Assembly: GCA_035504415.1 (NCBI GenBank)
Contig: DATJRY010000014.1
Span: 1-64,000, forward strand
DNA: 64,000 nt
Direction of reading: 5' to 3'
Source of the DNA: Candidatus Sulfotelmatobacter sp.
GTDB taxonomy: Bacteria > Vulcanimicrobiota > Vulcanimicrobiia > Vulcanimicrobiales > Vulcanimicrobiaceae
Shown in pieces: positions 1 through 11,947 of this stretch. Numbering within the stretch: position 1 is the stretch's first letter; every line of letters begins with the position of its first letter. Under the pieces are notes generated by a model. That model saw nothing but the letters and a program-made list of their open reading frames with translations, had not been told where the DNA came from and did not search any database. A program made the position numbers and the translations under genes.

Positions 1-111
1 AGCTCGCGTTCTGCACCTGGTGACGGTGGATTGCCAAGGGGGATGACGTCCGAAGGGCGGTTTGCAACACCAGCCGCGTCGGCGTCACCTCCTTGGAAAC
101 GGGCTTCGGGC

Positions 112-1392
112 TTAGGCGACCGCCGCTGTCTTGAACTGCGCCTCTTCGGTCGAGCCGGTGAGGGCCGTCGTCGAGGATTGGCCGCCGCCAACGACCTTCG
201 CGACCTCATCGAAGTAGCCGGTGCCGACTTCGCGCTGGTGACGCGTCGCCGTGTAGCCGCGTGCTTCGCTCGCGAACTCGCGCTCTTGGAAGTCGGCGTA
301 GGCCGACATCCCGCGGCGGCCGTAGTCGTAGGCCAATTCGAACATCGAGTGGTTGAGGGCGTGCCAGCCGGCGAGCGTGATGAACTGGAAGCGGTATCCC
401 ATCTTCGCCAGCTCGCTGCGGAAGCTCGCGATCGTCGTTTCGTCGAGCTTGAGCTTCCAGTTGAAGGAGGGCGAGCAGTTGTAGGCCAGCTGCTTGCCCG
501 GGAACTTGGCGTGAATCCCGTCGGCGAACGCCTGCGCTTCCTCGAGCGAGGGATGCGAGGTCTCGCACCAGATCAGATCGCAGTACGGCGCGTAGGCGAT
601 CCCGCGCGCGATCGCCTGGTCCAAGCCGGGCTTGACGCGGTAGAAGCCTTCCGGCGTGCGTTCGCCGGTCAGGAACGGCCGATCGCGCTCGTCGATGTCG
701 GACAGCAAGAGATTGGCCGCGTCGGCGTCGGTCCGTGCGATGACGACCGTCGGCACGTCGAGGACGTCCGTCGCCAAACGCGCGGCGATCAGATTGCGGA
801 TCGCCTGCTGCGTCGGGATGAGCACCTTGCCGCCGAGATGACCGCACTTCTTCTCGGACGCGAGCTGGTCTTCGAGGTGGACGCCGGCCGCGCCGGCGGC
901 GATCATCGCTTTGGTGAGCTCGAACACGTTCAGCGGGCCGCCGAAGCCGGCTTCCATGTCGGCGACGATCGGCGCGAACCAATCGCGCTCGCCCGAGCGC
1001 CCCTCGACCGTGTCGATCTGGTCGGCGCGTGCGAACGCGTTGTTGATCCGCTCGACGACCTTCGGCACCGAGTCGTATGGATACAGCGATTGGTCCGGAT
1101 AAATTTGACCGGCGGTGTTCGCGTCGGCCGCGACTTGCCAGCCGGAGAGGTAGATCGCTTCGAGCCCGGCCTTGACGGCCTCGACCGCCTGGCCGCCGGT
1201 CATGCACCCCAGCGCCACCGCCGGCTGGTCGCCCGCGAGCATGTTGCGCAGTCGCTCCGCGCCGCGGCGCGCCAGCGTGTACTCGATGCGGACGCTGCCC
1301 CGGAGCCGCTCGACGTCGGCCTGGGTGTAGGGACGGGTTGCGCCGGTGTGGCCATTCGTGTGGCCATTGGTCGGACGCGGGAGCTCGGACAC
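112..1392 (-). CDS. aceA: Isocitrate lyase
   Basis: Cleaves isocitrate to glyoxylate and succinate, the first step of the glyoxylate shunt that allows growth on acetate or fatty acids. The 426-residue protein carries the family signature [10 protein letters not shown] at residues 181-190, with C183 the expected catalytic cysteine. The metal/substrate region around DMEAGFGG is intact and the length is usual for the family. The start is GTG, chosen for the strong AAGGAGAGG ribosome site four bases upstream. The first ~22 residues (NGHTNGHTG) are a low-complexity extension. No malate synthase is visible in the window, so the second shunt enzyme must lie elsewhere. Confidence 0.96.
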   Translation of the reverse strand: MSELPRPTNGHTNGHTGATRPYTQADVERLRGSVRIEYTLARRGAERLRNMLAGDQPAVALGCMTGGQAVEAVKAGLEAIYLSGWQVAADANTAGQIYPDQSLYPYDSVPKVVERINNAFARADQIDTVEGRSGERDWFAPIVADMEAGFGGPLNVFELTKAMIAAGAAGVHLEDQLASEKKCGHLGGKVLIPTQQAIRNLIAARLATDVLDVPTVVIARTDADAANLLLSDIDERDRPFLTGERTPEGFYRVKPGLDQAIARGIAYAPYCDLIWCETSHPSLEEAQAFADGIHAKFPGKQLAYNCSPSFNWKLKLDETTIASFRSELAKMGYRFQFITLAGWHALNHSMFELAYDYGRRGMSAYADFQEREFASEARGYTATRHQREVGTGYFDEVAKVVGGGQSSTTALTGSTEEAQFKTAAVA

Positions 1393-1473
1393 GACCTCTC
1401 CTTCATAAAACAGTTGGATGGTGGTTTGGCCGGGTCACGCCGGATTGATGGCTGGCCCGAGCCGATGCCCGAC

Positions 1474-1501
1474 AGTATATCCCCAAAGACCCATCCGTCA
1501 A
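1474..1501 (-). promoter_or_regulatory. Sigma-70-type promoter for aceA
   Basis: Read on the minus strand, TTGACG (1496-1501) and TATACT (1474-1479) are separated by 16 bases. This gives a leader of roughly 75 bases before the GTG start of isocitrate lyase. Both hexamers are close to consensus. Assigned by inspection only. Confidence 0.6.
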
Positions 1502-1627
1502 TCCCCCACGAGCAGTCCATTTGTCGGGACCGCGCCGAACGAGCGAGGAAGAGGCGCGCCGTCGCTCGTCGAAACAAGCAAGCAGATCGATACTTTTGCT
1601 AGGGGGTGGGCGAAGGGAAGGTCAGCC

Positions 1628-2719
1628 GTGCGGATTTGGCTCGGGTATGGACTCCCGTTCGTGGCGGGCACGCTGCTCGCCGCGTGTGGGGGCGGCGGTG
1701 GCGGCGCGAGGCCCGCGCCGCCGGAAACCTCGAGCTCGACGCCGAGCGCGACGCCGGCTCCAACTCCGACGCCGACGCACGTACCGCAGACCTATCCGGT
1801 CGCGGGCACCGTCGTCCAGATCCCGGTCGACGCGTATGGCCCCGCCACGATCGACGGCGTGACCTACCAATCGGCCGACGCCGACCAAACGACTCCGCTG
1901 GCCGGCGCCGCCGTGATCATTGGCCCGGTCCCGATCGTCGGCGCTACGGTGCCGCCGACGTTGCCGACCGGCGATGTGGCAGCGACGACGAACGCCAACG
2001 GAGCGTTCACCATAACCCTCACAGTCGCGCCCGCCGCGCCGAGCAGCGCCGAACCATTCGTGATCCCGCCACAAAATCTATCGGGCACCATCCCGCCGAG
2101 CACCGGATACTACGTGCAGGTGTTTGGCGTAGGCACAGACGGCGTCAGCGCCGGCATGCTCCTCCCGCTGCACCGCTTTCTCGTCGCGAGCACGTCGTTG
2201 TCGCTTCGCGTCACCACCGCGTCGCCCGCAGAGGCAACGGCGCTTGCGAACGTCAACAGCGATCGAGCGTCAAACGCCGGCGCCGGTCCGCTGATCTTCG
2301 ACGAAGAGGAAGAAGAAGTGGCACGTCTTCACGCGAGCGACGAAGCGACAAACAACTATACGTGTCACTATGACCTAAGAAATGTAGGCCCATCATCGAG
2401 GTACCTCGCAGTCGGCGGAATCGGGCTCACCGCAGAAAATATTGAGTCCGGCGGGATAGATGGATCGGCAAGCGCAGCTTTCGCGCAAGCCGAGGGCGCC
2501 TTTTTGTCCGAAAAAAGTTCGACCGGACCTCATTACTTGAATCTCGTCGACGCAACGCACAATTGGCTCGGCTTAGCAGCGCTACCAATGTCCAGTCTGT
2601 CAGGATATTGGGAGGTCGACTACGATTTCGGGACATCGGACGACCTTGGAGCGGCAGCTGCCGCCAGCGGTTACACAAGCGCACTTTGTCCAGCGGGCAT
2701 AGTCGTGAATGATTCCTAG
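1628..2719 (+). CDS. Secreted lipoprotein, unknown function
   Basis: A 363-residue protein with a lipoprotein signal (hydrophobic stretch then LLAAC; lipid-accepting Cys near residue 18), a Gly-rich run and a Pro/Thr-rich linker. After these come about 300 residues of unrecognised, probably beta-rich, surface domain. The GTG start at 1628 follows an AAGGGAAGG ribosome site by seven bases; the frame is open further upstream but has no better start. From about 2300 onward GC content falls to about 45-60%, against about 68% before. The stop codon lies in a CCTAGG palindrome shared with the stop of the convergent gene. No function is assigned. Confidence 0.8.
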   Translation: MRIWLGYGLPFVAGTLLAACGGGGGGARPAPPETSSSTPSATPAPTPTPTHVPQTYPVAGTVVQIPVDAYGPATIDGVTYQSADADQTTPLAGAAVIIGPVPIVGATVPPTLPTGDVAATTNANGAFTITLTVAPAAPSSAEPFVIPPQNLSGTIPPSTGYYVQVFGVGTDGVSAGMLLPLHRFLVASTSLSLRVTTASPAEATALANVNSDRASNAGAGPLIFDEEEEEVARLHASDEATNNYTCHYDLRNVGPSSRYLAVGGIGLTAENIESGGIDGSASAAFAQAEGAFLSEKSSTGPHYLNLVDATHNWLGLAALPMSSLSGYWEVDYDFGTSDDLGAAAAASGYTSALCPAGIVVNDS

Positions 2720-4002
2720 GTTCCGGGGCAGCTGGTAGCAGCTGCAGACCCGGACCCGCTTGCAGCTTGCAGAATAATGTAGCTGAAGGCGGCGGAGCCT
2801 TCAGCGCTCGACCCCAAAGGCATGTCTGCGGCAGCGCTGAGGTCCAACTGTAAGCCATAGCTGCCGGGTCCAAACGGCAGCAAAACATCTGAGTTGACCG
2901 CAATCTCGCTGTTTTCGACGTTCATCTGTGTCGATCCTAAGCAGAAGGTTGTGGCCAACCCCGTCGCTGGGTTCGTCGCAATCAAGAGTATAGACGAGTT
3001 CCCGTAGTCATAATTCGATACGCCGGGACCGACGAATGTCACGTGGGAGATCACTTGTGCGCTAATGTAAACAGAATCGGTCGTCGAGATGAATTGGACA
3101 GTTTCAGAAGCGCCAGCTGCACAAATACTCATCTTTACGCCGTGCACGTCGTCTTCACTGCAGCTCGCCGCCGCAGAGATATCTGGACTTGACCCTTGAG
3201 CAATCGGCGACGCTGTCGGTGTCGGGCTGGCGAAGCCTCCCAGCGCGATGCAGTTAGGGTACGTGCCACTATAGCCCGGCGGGCAGGTTGGCGTCGCGGA
3301 CGGCGCTGGAGTGGGTGCCGGAACACAGCTTGTTGCGTTTGTTTGATTGTAGCCGGGTGGGCAGGTTGTGACGACGTTGGGCGATGGTGGCGGTGAGGGG
3401 ACGCAGCCGAGGGCGGCGCAGGCGGGGACCGTCGGGGTCGGGAGCGGCGAGGCCGCGGGCGGGTTGTCGTACGAGACGGGGCCGGTAGCGGCGAGTTGGA
3501 GCGTGCACGGAATCGTGCGCTGCGCCGTGGAGCCGGCGTAGGCGAAGACGAGCACGTAGTTCCCCGATGCCGGACAAGCGTTTTCACCGGAGGCGCTGCC
3601 GGCGAGGACGTCGCCCTTGATGCCGCCGAGTTTGCCGTTGGCGTGCAAAGCGAGAGCGAACGCGGGCGTACCGAGCAACTGCGTCTCGGTCAGCGTCACG
3701 CGGCCGTCGAGCGCGGGGAAGTCGGTCGCGAGCAACGTTCCCGTGCTGGGGCGGCGGCCGTACACGCGTGCGGTGAACCCGTCGCCGTACGCGTCGGGCT
3801 CGAAGACGATCGTCGCGCCGCCGTCGTATTCGCCGGCGGCGGTCCGTGCTGCGTCGAGCAGCGCGTCGAAGCGCGCGGCGGCGGTACTGACGGCGAGCGA
3901 ACGTGCGCTCATCGACACGCCGACGGCGCCCGTGGCGACGAGCGCCACGACGGCGACGGCGATGACGACTTCGACTAGCGTGAACCCGCGAGCGCTGCGC
4001 AC
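2716..4002 (-). CDS. Type IV pilin-like protein with Cys-rich repeats
   Basis: A 428-residue protein beginning with a prepilin leader and the class III processing motif G-FTLVE (residues 6-11), followed by a hydrophobic helix. Such proteins are cleaved by prepilin peptidase and assemble into pili or pseudopili. The middle contains Pro/Thr/Ser linkers and two CPPGY-x7-C units (residues 214-226 and 240-251), unusual in pilins. The C-terminal ~175 residues are unrecognised. The 3' half of the gene (2716 to about 3360) is about 55% GC, against about 70% in the 5' half. It may be co-transcribed with the penicillin-acylase-like gene that ends 42 bases upstream. Confidence 0.8.
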   Translation of the reverse strand: MRSARGFTLVEVVIAVAVVALVATGAVGVSMSARSLAVSTAAARFDALLDAARTAAGEYDGGATIVFEPDAYGDGFTARVYGRRPSTGTLLATDFPALDGRVTLTETQLLGTPAFALALHANGKLGGIKGDVLAGSASGENACPASGNYVLVFAYAGSTAQRTIPCTLQLAATGPVSYDNPPAASPLPTPTVPACAALGCVPSPPPSPNVVTTCPPGYNQTNATSCVPAPTPAPSATPTCPPGYSGTYPNCIALGGFASPTPTASPIAQGSSPDISAAASCSEDDVHGVKMSICAAGASETVQFISTTDSVYISAQVISHVTFVGPGVSNYDYGNSSILLIATNPATGLATTFCLGSTQMNVENSEIAVNSDVLLPFGPGSYGLQLDLSAAADMPLGSSAEGSAAFSYIILQAASGSGSAAATSCPGT

Positions 4003-4044
4003 CTCACGATGCGCGGTGCCCTCCCGGTGGGGCGGCCAGTCGGG

Positions 4045-6363
4045 TCAGCGCGTGAGCGTCAGCGTCTCCGTCGTCGCGCGCCGAACGGCCGCATCGGAGA
4101 AGGGCAACGTCGTGCGCTGGAAGTTCGCCCAGTCGGCGGCTTGATCGGTGTAGTGCGGTGAGCCCGGCTCACCGGACTCGCCGGCGTCGACGTTGATGGT
4201 GCCGGCGTCCCAGTCGCCGGCGATCCATAGCGCGCGGAACGATTGCCCGTGGCCGTTCCACTGCACGGCCGGCGCGAAGCTGCCGCCGCGCCCCGGGAAC
4301 GTCGGGCCGTTCCAGTGGGTGAACCCGAACGGTGCGAGCGGATGCGCGATCAGCTGTGCGGCCCAGACGCCGAACGTCGGAATCTCCTTTCCGAACAGCG
4401 CGTGGACGGCGCTCATGCCGTCGACGATGAACGCGTCGTAGTCGTCGTTCACGACCCAGCCCTTGGGCCGCTCGCGCAGGGCGCGCAGGACGATCTCGAA
4501 GCCCGGGCCGGTCGGCGGATACGCCTGTGCGATCGCGGTCGGGAGATGCGTCGCCGCGATCTCGCCGACCAGGTGCAAGCGGAGCGCGACGATCACCGAC
4601 GCGCCTTGCGATGCGGGCAAGAGCCGTCCGTCGAAGTTGCGCACCGCGGCGAACAGGGGCGCGAGCGCGGGATTCCGGTCGGCGTGCGTGCGCCGGCCGG
4701 CCGCCATGATGAAGTCGCGGAACTCGGCTTCGGAGGGTGAGTCGGCATCGCTCTGCTCGGCGGCGATCGCGTCCGGGCTCGAGCGGTGGTGCGCGTCGGT
4801 TGCCGCGCCGAGCGCGCGATGGATCTCGAAGGCGCGGTACGGCGGCGGCCAGAACGGCGCGAGCCGCGGCGCGGCCGCACCGCTGACGCGATTGTTCGAC
4901 GTCACGATGAGCGCGGTGCGCGCCGGGTCGACGTGCGCGGCACGATCGTACGGCAGGAGCGCGGGTTCGGGTCCGATCGGATCGTCTGCCCAGCGGCCTG
5001 CCGACGGCAAGAGCGGAATGCCCCCGGCAAGGTGATAGGCCACCGTACCGCGATCGTCGGCGAACAGCACGTTCAGCGCCGGTTCCGGCAATGCGCGCAT
5101 CGCGGCGACGCCGTCGGCCGTCGTGCGCGCCGTGAGCAGTCGAAGAAACGGCGCCAGCGGGGAGACAGGCGCGCGGCGCATGCGCCAATCCATCACGTAC
5201 GCGGCGTCACCGTCGCGCTGGATCACGACGCCGCGCGCGGTCTCGAGGAAATCTTCGTCGATGGTGTGGCCGAAGCGCACGACGATCTGCTCGTGCCGGT
5301 GCCGTGCCGTGACCCACCGACCGTTCTCGAGCAGCTGGTCGCCGCGGATGCGTTCGCGCCACACCGGGATCGCGGCGGTCTCGCCGGCGGTCACGCCCCA
5401 AGCCAGGTGCTCGTTGTGGCCGAGGGTGACGCCGGGCGTGCCGGCCAGGGCGGCCCCGGCGATGTGCATGCCGGGCGCGCTCGCTTCGACGAGATACCAG
5501 ATGCCGGGGATCGCCAGGTCGAGGTGCGGGTCGTTGGCGAGGATCGCCTTGCCGTCGGTCGTGCGTTCGGCGCCGGCGGCCCACGCGTTGCTCCCGATCG
5601 GGGGGCGCTCGTCAGCCAGTGCGACGCTCGGGGCCGCGTGGGCCGTCGGCAGCGGGGGAAGCGTCGCCAGCACGCCCGGCGCCGAGCCGTCGGTCGGGAC
5701 GTCGTAGTGCGGGTCCGTCAGCGGATAGAGCGCGTCGGTCCCGGTGGCGCCGAGCAGGCGGCGGATCTGGTCCCGCTCGATCACGTCCTGCGGGCGGTCG
5801 TCGAGATCGAGCAAGGTCGCGAAGCCGACCGCCAGGGCGTCCTCCGGCCGCCACGGCTCGAAGTGCGCGAACAGCGCCTTATACTCAGGGGGCACCGGCT
5901 GTTGCGTGGCGGCGGCGTTGATGCCGGCAGCGAAGGCGTCCAGGCCCGCTCGCTCCTGAGCGCTCGCGTGCGCGTAGACTTGGGCCGCCAGCTCGCGGAT
6001 CGCGTACCGGCGCATGAAGCGGTCTACCTTGGTGAGCGGCGACCCGAGGATCTCGGCCAGCCGGCCGTCGACGAAGCGCCGGGTGAGGTCCATCTGGAAC
6101 AGGCGGTCGCTCGCCATCGCATACCCTTCGGCGACGAACAGGTCATGGACGGTAGCGGCCCGGATGTGCGGGACACCCCGAACGTCCCGGGCGATCGTGA
6201 CGGGCTGGTCGACCGGTAGGCCGCTTTGCCGGCCGGATTCGACCGCCACGGCACGCTGCGTCGCCAGGGCCAGCCACCATCCGTAGCCAAGCCGGACGGC
6301 GAAATACAGGGTCACGAGGGCGACTAAAGCAAGCGCCCCGCGAAGCAGCCAGCGACGTACCAC
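4045..6363 (-). CDS. Penicillin acylase family (Ntn-hydrolase) amidase
   Basis: A 772-residue precursor of the penicillin G/acyl-homoserine-lactone acylase family, which hydrolyses amide bonds of acylated amines. One N-terminal membrane-spanning signal (residues 7-27) suggests export to the periplasm. The GSNAWA motif supplies the N-terminal nucleophile: Ser258 is expected to become the first residue of the beta chain after autocleavage, leaving an alpha chain of about 230 residues. The DPHL motif and the downstream HNEHLAWG segment are typical. The natural substrate cannot be read from the sequence; AHL quenching, antibiotic hydrolysis or N-acyl amino acid turnover are possible. Divergent from rpoC. 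Confidence 0.92.
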   Translation of the reverse strand: MVRRWLLRGALALVALVTLYFAVRLGYGWWLALATQRAVAVESGRQSGLPVDQPVTIARDVRGVPHIRAATVHDLFVAEGYAMASDRLFQMDLTRRFVDGRLAEILGSPLTKVDRFMRRYAIRELAAQVYAHASAQERAGLDAFAAGINAAATQQPVPPEYKALFAHFEPWRPEDALAVGFATLLDLDDRPQDVIERDQIRRLLGATGTDALYPLTDPHYDVPTDGSAPGVLATLPPLPTAHAAPSVALADERPPIGSNAWAAGAERTTDGKAILANDPHLDLAIPGIWYLVEASAPGMHIAGAALAGTPGVTLGHNEHLAWGVTAGETAAIPVWRERIRGDQLLENGRWVTARHRHEQIVVRFGHTIDEDFLETARGVVIQRDGDAAYVMDWRMRRAPVSPLAPFLRLLTARTTADGVAAMRALPEPALNVLFADDRGTVAYHLAGGIPLLPSAGRWADDPIGPEPALLPYDRAAHVDPARTALIVTSNNRVSGAAAPRLAPFWPPPYRAFEIHRALGAATDAHHRSSPDAIAAEQSDADSPSEAEFRDFIMAAGRRTHADRNPALAPLFAAVRNFDGRLLPASQGASVIVALRLHLVGEIAATHLPTAIAQAYPPTGPGFEIVLRALRERPKGWVVNDDYDAFIVDGMSAVHALFGKEIPTFGVWAAQLIAHPLAPFGFTHWNGPTFPGRGGSFAPAVQWNGHGQSFRALWIAGDWDAGTINVDAGESGEPGSPHYTDQAADWANFQRTTLPFSDAAVRRATTETLTLTR

Positions 6364-6367
6364 GATC

Positions 6368-6396
6368 TTGAGTTTCTGCCGGGATCGTGCTATAAT
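6368..6396 (+). promoter_or_regulatory. Sigma-70 promoter of rpoC
   Basis: TTGAGT (6368-6373) and a perfect TATAAT (6391-6396) are separated by exactly 17 bases. Transcription should begin near 6403, giving a 5' leader of about 150 bases before the rpoC start at 6554. The promoter sits immediately upstream of the divergent acylase gene, so rpoC does not depend on an rpoB transcript here. Confidence 0.8.
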
Positions 6397-6404
6397 ACCT
6401 GCCT

Positions 6405-6422
6405 ATGCCCTTCGGCCGATAA
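6405..6422 (+). other. Possible five-codon leader ORF (MPFGR) in the rpoC leader
   Basis: An ATG two bases after the predicted transcription start opens a five-codon frame ending in TAA. There is no room for a ribosome site, so any translation would be leaderless. It could equally be chance. Confidence 0.2.
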
Positions 6423-6454
6423 CACGGACCTAAGGAACGTCGAGCCCGGCGTCT

Positions 6455-6489
6455 CCTGGGTCTCTTCGCGTCTCCCGCGATCTCCCAGG
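6455..6489 (+). promoter_or_regulatory. Stem-loop in the rpoC leader
   Basis: Two nested perfect stems: an outer CCTGGG/CCCAGG (6455-6460 with 6484-6489) and an inner TCGCG/CGCGA (6466-6470 with 6476-6480). They are joined by a small internal loop and closed by a five-base loop. No U-tract follows, so it is not an intrinsic terminator. It could be an RNA-processing or translational-control element of rpoC. Confidence 0.45.
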
Positions 6490-6553
6490 CCACCCGGCCC
6501 CCGACGTCACCTCGACCGTGCTCTGCTGCCGACGCGCGAGAGCAAAGGAATCG

Positions 6554-10348
<3,795 letters not shown>

Positions 10349-10370
10349 GCGAGACTTCGGCAGAACACGA

Positions 10371-10401
10371 GAGCCCGGCAGCGATGCCGGGCTCTTCGTT
10401 T
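10371..10401. terminator. Intrinsic terminator between rpoC and the diguanylate cyclase gene
   Basis: A perfect 10-base stem GAGCCCGGCA / TGCCGGGCTC with loop GCGA, followed by TTCGTTT. It lies 22 bases after the rpoC stop and just before the stop of the convergent GGDEF gene. It ends rpoC transcripts and, because the stem is symmetrical, may also act on the opposite strand. Confidence 0.85.
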
Positions 10402-11872
10402 AGGCGGGGTTCGTGCTCAGCGCTTGAGTGCGGATCTTGGCCCGGTACGCGTGGGCGTCGGCGATGCGCATCGCGTTGTCGAGCGTCAAACCGGCCAGCG
10501 GCGCGAAGCCGATCGACGCGCTGACCGCCGGGGTGCGCGTGCGCTCGCCCACGCGCACGGTCGCGATCGACGCGACGAGGTGTTCGGCCAAGCGGTCGGA
10601 CTCGGCGCGTTCGGTGCCCGGGACGACGATGACGAACTCGTCGCCGCCGACGCGCGCGATCGTCGCGTCCGGGCCCGAGACCTCGCGCATCGTGGTCACC
10701 ACGGCGCACAGCACTTTGTCGCCGGCGGCGTGACCGTAGCGATCGTTGACGACTTTGAAGCCGTCCAGGTCGACGAAGAACAGTGTCCCCGTCGTCGTGG
10801 CGGCGGTCGCGCGCAGCAGACCGCGGCGGTTGAGCGCGCCGGTGAGCGCGTCGTGCTCGGCGGCGTGGGTCGCCTCGTCGAGGCGATGCTCGAGGGTGAC
10901 GCGCTCGTGCAGCAAGTAGCGCCAGCGCAAGATGACCGCCAGTCCGAAGACGAGCGCGTCGCAGACCGCCGAGACTTCGTAGAACCAGTGGTCGAGCAGC
11001 GGCATCCCGAGCGTCGTCGTATCGCGCACCAGCCGGTAGACGAGGTTCAGGGCCAGACAGCACAGCGCGACCAGCAGGTATCGGCCCGGCGGGAACGTGC
11101 GCGCGCGGGCCGCGGTGACGCCCAGCAGCACGACCATCCCGAAGCACAGCACGAAGGCGCGCAGCGGCTCGACATACGGATGCAGCGCCGGCACGGCGAC
11201 CGACGCCAGCGCCAATGCCGTGGTCGGCGCGACGCCGAGCACCTGGAGCCAGAACAAGTCGCGTGCGTCGGTCCACAGCCGCAGGTACACGATGGCGAAC
11301 GCGAGGTCGAAGACGCCGTTGAGAATGTCGAGCAGCATCACGCCGACCAGCGGCGGGATGCCCGGTCCGAGCGAGATGGCGCCGTCGCGCAACAGCTCGA
11401 TCAACCCCAGCGTCGCGACGACGCCGATGTAAAGCAGGATGCTCAGGTCGCGGGTGAACGCGAACGCCGCGATCTGCAACAGAATCACCGCCAGCAAGAT
11501 GCCGAGCATCACACCGCTCAGGCGCGCCCCGTCGATCGCCGCGTCGACGGTTGCATCCTCGGCGACCAAGCGAGGCGATCCCGCCGGGTCGGTCTCGACG
11601 CGAATCGGCGTCCCCGCCGCGATCGTGGCGGAAATCGGGACGGCCGGCACGACGTGGCCGAGCCGGCTCATGCCGACCGGCAGCATCGAGCCGGCTTGCA
11701 CGGTCTGCCCGTCGACCGTCACCCGCATCACGCGCACGTCCGGCGGTCCGACGACGAACGACGCCTGCCCGCTGGCGTGCAGGGTGGTGGTGCCCGTCGA
11801 GGCGACGGCGGGACTCAGCGACGCGAAGGCGACGCCGGCCAAAACGGCCGCCGCCCATCCGATTCGTAACAT
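10400..11872 (-). CDS. Membrane-bound diguanylate cyclase (GGDEF)
   Basis: A 490-residue protein predicted to make cyclic di-GMP from two GTP. It has a signal-like N-terminus, an extracytoplasmic segment (about 25-115), about seven membrane helices (about 118-325, 7TM-DISM-like) and a C-terminal GGDEF domain with an intact active site at residues 409-413 (GGDEF). The position of the usual inhibitory RxxD site carries G-P-D-A, so product feedback at that site looks lost. The extracytoplasmic/7TM layout suggests sensing of an external ligand. An ACAGATGA direct repeat lies in the 75-base region upstream. Confidence 0.9.
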   Translation of the reverse strand: MLRIGWAAAVLAGVAFASLSPAVASTGTTTLHASGQASFVVGPPDVRVMRVTVDGQTVQAGSMLPVGMSRLGHVVPAVPISATIAAGTPIRVETDPAGSPRLVAEDATVDAAIDGARLSGVMLGILLAVILLQIAAFAFTRDLSILLYIGVVATLGLIELLRDGAISLGPGIPPLVGVMLLDILNGVFDLAFAIVYLRLWTDARDLFWLQVLGVAPTTALALASVAVPALHPYVEPLRAFVLCFGMVVLLGVTAARARTFPPGRYLLVALCCLALNLVYRLVRDTTTLGMPLLDHWFYEVSAVCDALVFGLAVILRWRYLLHERVTLEHRLDEATHAAEHDALTGALNRRGLLRATAATTTGTLFFVDLDGFKVVNDRYGHAAGDKVLCAVVTTMREVSGPDATIARVGGDEFVIVVPGTERAESDRLAEHLVASIATVRVGERTRTPAVSASIGFAPLAGLTLDNAMRIADAHAYRAKIRTQALSTNPA

Positions 11873-11947
11873 CCGTGTAAATCGGTAATTCGCGTCCGCG
11901 GGCGCGTTACCCCGCGCTCATCTGTTTTTCATCTGTTATAAAAGCGT

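Noticed and set aside
6518-6553. Upstream start for rpoC adding 12 residues ([12 protein letters not shown])
   Set aside because: The added residues are not conserved and the AAAGGA ribosome site fits ATG 6554.
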